Assembly: GCA_944412445.1 (NCBI GenBank)
Contig: CALYBJ010000022.1
Location: forward strand, 1 to 36,711
From: an uncultured Clostridia bacterium
Lineage (GTDB): Bacteria; Bacillota; Clostridia; Oscillospirales; Acutalibacteraceae
Reading direction: 5' to 3'
Length of the DNA: 36,711 nucleotides
Positions 32,293-36,711 of this stretch are shown here, in pieces. Position 1 is the stretch's first letter, and each line of letters begins with the position of its first letter. The notes beneath the pieces were generated by a model, which saw only the letters and a program-made list of their open reading frames with translations, did no database searches and was not told where the DNA came from. The position numbers were made by a program, and so were the translations under genes.

Positions 32293-32802
32293 ATGTTAAA
32301 AATCTATTTAACAAATTTAGGAAAGTACAATGAAGGTTATCTGATTGGCGAATGGGTGACATTGCCGGTTGATGATGACGAACTGGAAGAAGTCAAGAAA
32401 CGAATCGGACTCAATGAACATTATGAAGAAATGTTCATAACTGATTATGAAAGCGACATTGACGGCGTAGAAGTCAACGAGTATAGCGACATTGACGAAC
32501 TGAACGAGATAGCGGAGATGTTAGAAGAATTAGACAATGCCGACATTGAAATAATAGGGGCGTTAATGTCGGATGGTTATTCATTTGATGAAGCAATCGA
32601 CAAGAAAGATGATGTTATAATTTTTATTGATTGTGAAGATATGGAAGATATAGCACGTAAGTACATAGAAGAAACCGGGATGCTTGATGATGTGCCGGAG
32701 CATTTAGCAAATTATTTTGATTATGAGTCTTTTGGTCGTGATATGTCTTTTGAAGGTCACTTTGTTTTTACAAATAACGGAAATTGCATTGAAATTTTAT
32801 AA
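32293..32802 (+). CDS. ardA: ArdA anti-restriction protein
   Basis: The 169-aa, very acidic protein matches ArdA throughout (LKIYLTNLGKYNEGYLIGEW, then YSDIDELNEIAEMLEELDN and ANYFDYESFGRDMSFEGHFV with FTNNGNCIEIL). ArdA mimics bent B-form DNA and blocks type I restriction enzymes, protecting incoming mobile DNA. ATG 32293 follows GAAAGGCGG, which lies inside leader hairpin C. It is typical of conjugative or integrative elements and is unusual inside a phage late-gene cluster. Confidence 0.95.
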   Translation: MLKIYLTNLGKYNEGYLIGEWVTLPVDDDELEEVKKRIGLNEHYEEMFITDYESDIDGVEVNEYSDIDELNEIAEMLEELDNADIEIIGALMSDGYSFDEAIDKKDDVIIFIDCEDMEDIARKYIEETGMLDDVPEHLANYFDYESFGRDMSFEGHFVFTNNGNCIEIL

Positions 32803-32824
32803 TAGTAGAAAGGAAGTAAACACA

Positions 32825-33112
32825 ATGATTAAGTTTAACAAGAATGAGGACAACAAGCAATTTATCAGTATTTCTATTGAGGACGGAAGCAACCCGGAGG
32901 AAGTTTTAACGGCTATAGCTGTTAATCATCCGGCAATCGTGTCAAATCTTTACAAGATGGACAACTCCGAAATTCTTTTAAAACTTGATAAATGCGGGCT
33001 ATATGGTTTTTCTCTTAATGCTTTGCGTTCATTGGTTGCAAAAGTAGCAAATGCGGATGTATATGTATTTTGTGTTGATTTAGACGAATTGACTCAGCGT
33101 TATAGAGGATAA
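32825..33112 (+). CDS. Unknown 95-aa protein downstream of ardA
   Basis: ATG 32825 follows AGAAAGGAAG, 22 nt after ardA, so the two are probably cotranscribed. The protein (MIKFNKNEDNKQFISISIED, then VLTAIAVNHPAIVSNLYKMD) is a small alpha/beta type without signal or membrane helices. No family recognised. Its place suggests a partner in early protection of the element (inference). Confidence 0.7.
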   Translation: MIKFNKNEDNKQFISISIEDGSNPEEVLTAIAVNHPAIVSNLYKMDNSEILLKLDKCGLYGFSLNALRSLVAKVANADVYVFCVDLDELTQRYRG

Positions 33113-33142
33113 CGAACAAAACAAAGTTAATAATCAACTATC

Positions 33143-33176
33143 AAAAGTCAGGTGTTAAACATCTGGCTTTTGTTTT
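33143..33176 (+). terminator. Terminator of the ardA operon
   Basis: AGTCAGGTG (33146-33154) pairs with CATCTGGCT (33160-33168), one wobble, followed by TTTGTTTTG. Confidence 0.75.
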
Positions 33177-33179
33177 GTC

Positions 33180-33630
33180 TGTTATTGTGTGGTGTGTTTG
33201 TTTTTGGTGTGGTTGCATCCGTGTTGCGGTGTTGTAGTTATTGCTGTTATTAGTATTATTTATAAGACAATGCAAGGCATAATATAGTTACATAATTGTA
33301 TAGGCTGCTTGTGTCTGATATAGCTTTATACGGTGGTGTATTATGTGCTTTGTTTGCAAATAGGAAGATAACCACACATAAACAGAAATGTCATACAATC
33401 TCAATATTAAGATGGTAAATTATACTGATTTACTATTGACCGTCAGAACATAGCAAACACGAACACAGAACAAAGAACGCATAATAATATATATGGGCTT
33501 GCTGCTTGAATGTTCCAATAGCAACCGGAGCATATACCAGATACAGCACAAACAACACTATATTTTTTAGATTGTGGAGCTTGCGGAAGTGTGCAAAACT
33601 CCACTAAACACAATAAAGCAATGAAATATT
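33180..33630 (+). ncRNA. Candidate non-coding RNA region
   Basis: These 450 bases have no credible ORF, lie between two terminators and are less AT-poor in structure than a simple spacer: TGTGTGGT (33185) can pair with ACCACACA (33371-33378), and GTGGAG-c-TTGC/GCAA-aa-CTCCAC (33574-33604) is a strong hairpin. A possible promoter is TTGTAG (33232-33237), 16 bp, TATTAT (33254-33259). Phages of Firmicutes are known to carry large structured RNAs (for example ROOL, GOLLD) in such positions; I cannot match this sequence to one. Confidence 0.3.
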
Positions 33631-33675
33631 AAACCGTCTTAAATGGCGCTACAATGCGATTTAAAGCGGTTTTTA
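33631..33675 (+). terminator. Long terminator hairpin without an upstream gene
   Basis: AAACCG..TTAAAT..CGC and GCG..ATTTAA..CGGTTT form a stem of about 17 bp with small internal mismatches, followed by TTTTTA. No coding gene ends before it, so it marks the 3' end of some other transcript. Confidence 0.75.
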
Positions 33676-33810
33676 CATTAGATATATAAAAGCATTCCCG
33701 AAAACAAAATTGATTGTAGAGCGTTTCAAGGCATAACAGATGCCCCCCATTTTTGCCCTGAATCTCTAATGTAATCAAAAAAATTTACACCGAAAAAATA
33801 GGAGGTCACT

Positions 33811-34248
33811 ATGACTAATAATGAAAAAATTGATTTTACAAAAGTTAATATCTCTAATTACGAGAGATTAAGAATGGAGTTAAACGGAAAAGATTACTTT
33901 GAAAATCCAAAGGAATTTTATAAGTCACAAGAAGTATATTGCGCTGTCTTGGAAGAAAACGGTCTTGACCCATATGATATATATGAGAAATCAAATGATA
34001 GAATAAAACTCTTAGAATCCGTTTATACAATATTACAAATGCTTGCAAACAACATAGAAATGTATATAAAAGTGGAAACTGAATTTACAACTACATCTGC
34101 TGCGTATCAGTATTTACAGAAACGATTAAAGGATTTGCGAGATGAAATTGATAGAGTAAAGTTAGTTACTCACTATGAAGATGAATCCGGTAATGTAAGT
34201 TCAATCACTTCATATTTGTTCTTTAATGACAGAGGGGTGACAGAATGA
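33811..34248 (+). CDS. Phage-type protein of unknown function
   Basis: The 145-aa protein is mostly helical (FYKSQEVYCAVLEENGLDPY, then LESVYTILQMLANNIEMYIK) with a C-terminal coiled segment (LQKRLKDLRDEIDRVKLVTH). AGGAGG lies 5 nt before the ATG, and the stop overlaps the next gene (ATGA). Tight coupling to a structural-type gene suggests a connector or assembly role (inference). Family not recognised. Confidence 0.7.
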   Translation: MTNNEKIDFTKVNISNYERLRMELNGKDYFENPKEFYKSQEVYCAVLEENGLDPYDIYEKSNDRIKLLESVYTILQMLANNIEMYIKVETEFTTTSAAYQYLQKRLKDLRDEIDRVKLVTHYEDESGNVSSITSYLFFNDRGVTE

Positions 34249-35369
34249 ATATCCTAAATGATATATTCAGACAGTCAATGCAGCGTGAGCATAAGATGAT
34301 TACGGTTCAGGAAACAGGCGAACAGTTTAAATGCTTTTTCCGTAAGAGTAATGATAACATTAACCGTCGTGACACAATGACAATGTTCTATGATGTGGAT
34401 GCACCGGTAGAAGTAGGTGCATTGTTGTTATATGGTGATAATACTTATCTTACTCTAAACAAGGAAACCGCTGAAAACGATGTTTATTTCAAGTCAGCCA
34501 TTATCCGTACAAATGGAGTTATCAATACTCATAGCTTATCCGTTGTTGGTCTGCCATTTTACGGCGATAATGTTAATAATGCTACGGTAACTAATACCAC
34601 TAACTTTAATCTGATTGATGGCAATATCGAAGTAATGACGGAGGATAATGATGTTTCAAGAGCATTAAAGGTGGATGACCTATTCAATGAATGGGGGCGT
34701 ACTTGGAAAATTAGTAATTTGTTTTACATTGACGGAATTTGCCACATTGTTTTAGAGGTCAATGCTAATGTCACTCCAAAATATAATTACAACTTGGTTC
34801 TTTCAACTCTGACTTCATTTAATGTTGCGCCAGAAGATACAGCATCAATCTCAGCAACAGCATATTGCAATGAAACTGAAATGACAAAAGCATCAATCGT
34901 ATATTCCTCATCAAATAATGAGGTCGCAACGATTGATTCAAACGGAAATATCTCATATCTTGCTGATGGAGAGGTGTACTTTACTGCAACTTGGCAAGAG
35001 CAGAATATCAGTCAGTCAACAGGAACTGTAACGGTTGCCAGTGCACCGACAGATGATAGCGTGAGTATTTATGTTGAAAGATTGGAAGAAATATGCTATG
35101 ATTTTCCTGAAACTTTACATTATTATGCTATTCGTGGCAGCGTAAGAGATGATACCATACCAGTATCTTTTAAAATAGAGAATATCAACGTTACCAATAA
35201 CTATAACACTTATTTGAAGAAAATTACGATTACTGACAATGGAGATAATACGATTGAACTTTCTGTTAGTGGTTCAGTTATGCGTAGTAAAACTTTTGAT
35301 TTGGTAGCTTATAATGAAGAATATGAGGTTGAGAACAGGCAGAATATTAAGGTCGTTTCTCTGTTCTGA
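34245..35369 (+). CDS. Phage structural-type protein with Ig-like (Big2) domain
   Basis: The 374-aa protein has an N-terminal domain of about 185 residues (ITVQETGEQFKCFFRKSNDN, GALLLYGDNTYLTLNKETAE, LFNEWGRTWKISNLFYIDGI) resembling head-completion or tail-adaptor proteins of gut siphophages. A bacterial Ig-like domain follows (about 190-265; VYSSSNNEVATIDSNGNISY, then GEVYFTATW), then another beta-rich domain to the end. Ig-like domains often decorate virions. The start overlaps the previous gene. The structural role is inferred from layout; no exact family was recognised. Confidence 0.65.
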   Translation: MNILNDIFRQSMQREHKMITVQETGEQFKCFFRKSNDNINRRDTMTMFYDVDAPVEVGALLLYGDNTYLTLNKETAENDVYFKSAIIRTNGVINTHSLSVVGLPFYGDNVNNATVTNTTNFNLIDGNIEVMTEDNDVSRALKVDDLFNEWGRTWKISNLFYIDGICHIVLEVNANVTPKYNYNLVLSTLTSFNVAPEDTASISATAYCNETEMTKASIVYSSSNNEVATIDSNGNISYLADGEVYFTATWQEQNISQSTGTVTVASAPTDDSVSIYVERLEEICYDFPETLHYYAIRGSVRDDTIPVSFKIENINVTNNYNTYLKKITITDNGDNTIELSVSGSVMRSKTFDLVAYNEEYEVENRQNIKVVSLF

Positions 35370-35372
35370 TAC

Positions 35373-35401
35373 TTGATTTTAAGAGAGAAATATGATATAA
35401 T
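35373..35401 (+). promoter_or_regulatory. Promoter of the riboswitch transcript
   Basis: TTGATT (35373-35378), 17 bp, TATAAT (35396-35401) preceded by TGA, an extended -10. It starts 4 nt after the preceding stop and predicts transcription from 35408, exactly at the start of the riboswitch. Confidence 0.8.
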
Positions 35402-35407
35402 AATATT

Positions 35408-35540
35408 AACCTATAGGGAGTGCGTGAGAGACAAGCTCGTTGACCGCACAGCAACCGCCGGAATGGTATGGTGCTAATGCTTGTATGATGGGTGCTTATA
35501 TCAGGATTTTCTGCATCCATCTGACGATGGGTGCTTTTTC
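35408..35540 (+). promoter_or_regulatory. SAM-I/IV-like (S-box clan) riboswitch with terminator switch
   Basis: Stem GTGCG/CGCAC (35420-35424, 35445-35449) encloses a kink-turn pattern (GA at 35426-35427 and GA at 35442-35443 with GTT bulge) and stem GAG/CTC. Then come the S-box hallmarks GCAACC (35451-35456) and GGTGCTAAT (35470-35478). The P2 loop ACAAG (35431-35435) is complementary to CTTGT (35480-35484), the pseudoknot of this fold. GATGGGTGC occurs twice (35487-35495, 35526-35534); the complement GCATCCATC (35513-35521) can pair with either, giving an antiterminator or a terminator ending in TTTTT. Ligand binding would presumably stabilise termination. The closing P1 stem is short and uncertain (CCTATA with TATcAGG). 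Confidence 0.65.
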
Positions 35541-35583
35541 TATGCCTCTTTATGGGAATATATCATTAAGGAGGCATTTAATT

Positions 35584-35871
35584 ATGTCAAAAACAATGAG
35601 AGGTTTAAGTGAACAGGACGGTAGAGTATATGTCTATCTTGCTAATTCTGTTATTGGAGAGAAGTTTCTCCAGAAAGCAGAACAAGAAGGATTTACATTC
35701 GCAGATGGTGTAAAACCCACCGAAAGATGTTATGCCGAAATTATGGCGGTCAACCGTGATATTACAATTAACTTTGTCGGAATGAACGGAAGAATTGCAT
35801 TCGGCAGCGGAGCAAAAACGGTCGGCAATGAAGAACTGATTAGAATTGATTTTGAGAAATATATAAGCTAA
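35584..35871 (+). CDS. 95-aa protein controlled by the S-box-like riboswitch
   Basis: ATG 35584 follows AAGGAGG. The protein (MSKTMRGLSEQDGRVYVYLA, FLQKAEQEGFTFADGVKPTE, AEIMAVNRDITINFVGMNGR) is a compact alpha/beta fold without signal or membrane segments; a longer in-frame extension falls inside the riboswitch and is not real. Similar small proteins seem common on plasmids and phages of gut Firmicutes, function unknown. Control by a SAM-type riboswitch hints at methylation, methionine or SAM supply during element propagation (inference). Confidence 0.75.
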   Translation: MSKTMRGLSEQDGRVYVYLANSVIGEKFLQKAEQEGFTFADGVKPTERCYAEIMAVNRDITINFVGMNGRIAFGSGAKTVGNEELIRIDFEKYIS

Positions 35872-35878
35872 AATAAAA

Positions 35879-35909
35879 ATGAGGCTATTGCCTTGAACAA
35901 TAGTCTCAT
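35879..35909 (-). terminator. Terminator of the second small HTH gene
   Basis: Minus-strand ATGAGACTATTG and CAATAGCCTCAT pair around a 7-nt loop and run into TTTTATTTT. It overlaps the sequence just after the riboswitch-controlled gene, which converges. Confidence 0.8.
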
Positions 35910-35924
35910 AGCTTATGGGTATAA

Positions 35925-36134
35925 TCAAGATTTTTTCTCTGGTTCAGGTTCAAATTCAAGAATATCCTCCGGTTGGCAGTCAAGATAAATGCAGATTTTG
36001 TTAATCGTATCGGTAGTTACAATTTCATTTTTACGCAATTTATTGACAGTTGCCGGACTGAGGATTTCTTTCAAATCTTTCTGTTTCATACCAGAACGAT
36101 TTAGCTTATCCCAGAGTCTATAAAAAGTAATCAT
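35925..36134 (-). CDS. Small XRE/Cro-like DNA-binding protein
   Basis: The 69-aa protein is a helix-turn-helix of the YozG/HTH_26 kind (MKQKDLKEILSPATVNKLRK, then IVTTDTINKICIYLDCQPED) with an acidic tail. CGGAGG lies 7 nt before the ATG. It is the third small HTH regulator of the element and is divergent from the last gene. Confidence 0.85.
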   Translation of the reverse strand: MITFYRLWDKLNRSGMKQKDLKEILSPATVNKLRKNEIVTTDTINKICIYLDCQPEDILEFEPEPEKKS

Positions 36135-36258
36135 TACGATTCCTCCGTGTATGGTTTACTATATTATTCATTATATCACAAGAGAAATTGAATGTCAAAC
36201 TATAACGGAGATATGCTTTAGCAATAAAAAATATAAAAGATTAGTGAGGTACATTGTA

Positions 36259-36594
36259 ATGCAGATCATTTTAAGAAATGGCGGTAAAACGTCTGAATTT
36301 GAGTGCAAGTTTAAAGAAACTGAAACCATCTACTATCCGAATGGAAAAGTAGAGTACAAATTAAGCAAAGATGATGTCAATAGTCATTTCCGCTGTTGTG
36401 CCGATTTGGAATATCAGAAAAAATACAAGAATGTGGATGCCAAACTACTTGAATACTATCTACACTTTGAAAATAGCAAACCAAATCTTATTGTCCGCAA
36501 CAAGAATGATGATACATCTATCCAGCGTGGATTGGTTATTACTCCGTCAGAGATGGAAATAATCGAAAAAATCACAAATAGAATGTTTAGATAA
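36259..36594 (+). CDS. Unknown 111-aa protein
   Basis: ATG 36259 follows GTGAGGT; the longer in-frame extension upstream has no ribosome site and overlaps the promoter region. The protein (MQIILRNGGKTSEFECKFKE, TETIYYPNGKVEYKLSKDDV) seems beta-rich at the start and helical at the end, without signal peptide. Family not recognised. Confidence 0.6.
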   Translation: MQIILRNGGKTSEFECKFKETETIYYPNGKVEYKLSKDDVNSHFRCCADLEYQKKYKNVDAKLLEYYLHFENSKPNLIVRNKNDDTSIQRGLVITPSEMEIIEKITNRMFR

Positions 36595-36692
36595 CACTTG
36601 AACTTAAAAATGAAAATTCTCAAAAATATTTTTCAAAAATGTATGTGTTAAAATGATGTGACCCAAAAAAGAAGAGAAGTAACTTCAAAATA

Positions 36693-36701
36693 TGGTATAA
36701 T
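36693..36701 (+). promoter_or_regulatory. Possible extended -10 promoter at the window edge
   Basis: TATAAT (36696-36701) is preceded by TGG, an extended -10, but no clear -35 is seen. A further gene probably starts beyond the window. Confidence 0.4.
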
Positions 36702-36711
36702 GAATTAGCTA

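Noticed and set aside
35440..35583. N-terminal extension of the 95-aa protein into the leader
   Set aside because: It falls inside the riboswitch and terminator; the ribosome site AAGGAGG supports the ATG at 35584.
1..36711. tRNA or rRNA genes and insertion sequences
   Set aside because: No tRNA cloverleaf, rRNA segment or transposase gene was recognised on either strand.

Overview
The window looks like a chromosomal segment of a low-GC Firmicute, most likely an uncultured gut-type Clostridia. Shine-Dalgarno sequences are strong (GGAGG type) and several promoters are near consensus for sigma-A. The gene content fits too: a LytTR two-component system beside paired ABC exporters, the PFL-like (DUF711) plus ACT-domain pair, greA-lysS, a cytoplasmic GH27 alpha-galactosidase and a 4Fe-4S protein beside a Crp/Fnr regulator. 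The exact genus cannot be read from the sequence.

Bases 1-1,900 are a decay zone: a GNAT acetyltransferase and an HExxH-type metallopeptidase each carry a single-base frameshift and are flanked by coding scraps. Bases 2,020-7,313 form a signalling/export unit: LytTR response regulator, short GHKL histidine kinase, and two overlapping ABC exporter genes preceded by a direct repeat with the geometry of a LytTR operator. Bases 7,362-10,520 hold a small membrane protein, a 4Fe-4S protein divergent from a Crp/Fnr regulator with a shared palindrome, and an XRE/membrane regulator with a lipoprotein. Bases 10,537-16,645 hold, on the minus strand, a HAD phosphatase, the PFL-like/ACT pair, a YhhN membrane protein and a GDPD-fold protein lacking both catalytic histidines, divergent from the alpha-galactosidase. 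Bases 16,708-21,700 hold a secreted protein, an unknown protein and the greA-lysS operon, closed by a terminator.

From about 21.7 kb the DNA is more AT-rich and phage-like: an XRE repressor and divergent promoter, a large unknown protein, a lipoprotein and a membrane protein (probable cargo), then terminase small subunit, terminase large subunit, portal and a small zinc-finger protein. Instead of capsid genes there follow about 1.4 kb of apparently non-coding DNA with three related hairpins and a recurrent CCCCAT motif. Next come a minus-strand module (tyrosine recombinase, two tiny membrane proteins, HTH protein) and a divergent ArdA anti-restriction gene behind a structured leader. Two structural-type phage genes resume after another non-coding stretch. 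The right edge carries a SAM-I/IV-like riboswitch, with its own promoter and a terminator/antiterminator switch, in front of a 95-aa protein of unknown function. Neither end of the element can be fixed within the window.

The strongest discovery candidates are the S-box-type riboswitch controlling an uncharacterised mobile-element protein, the ardA attenuator-like leader, the hairpin array and possible non-coding RNA of the element, and several regulatory sites with precise geometry in the core region.
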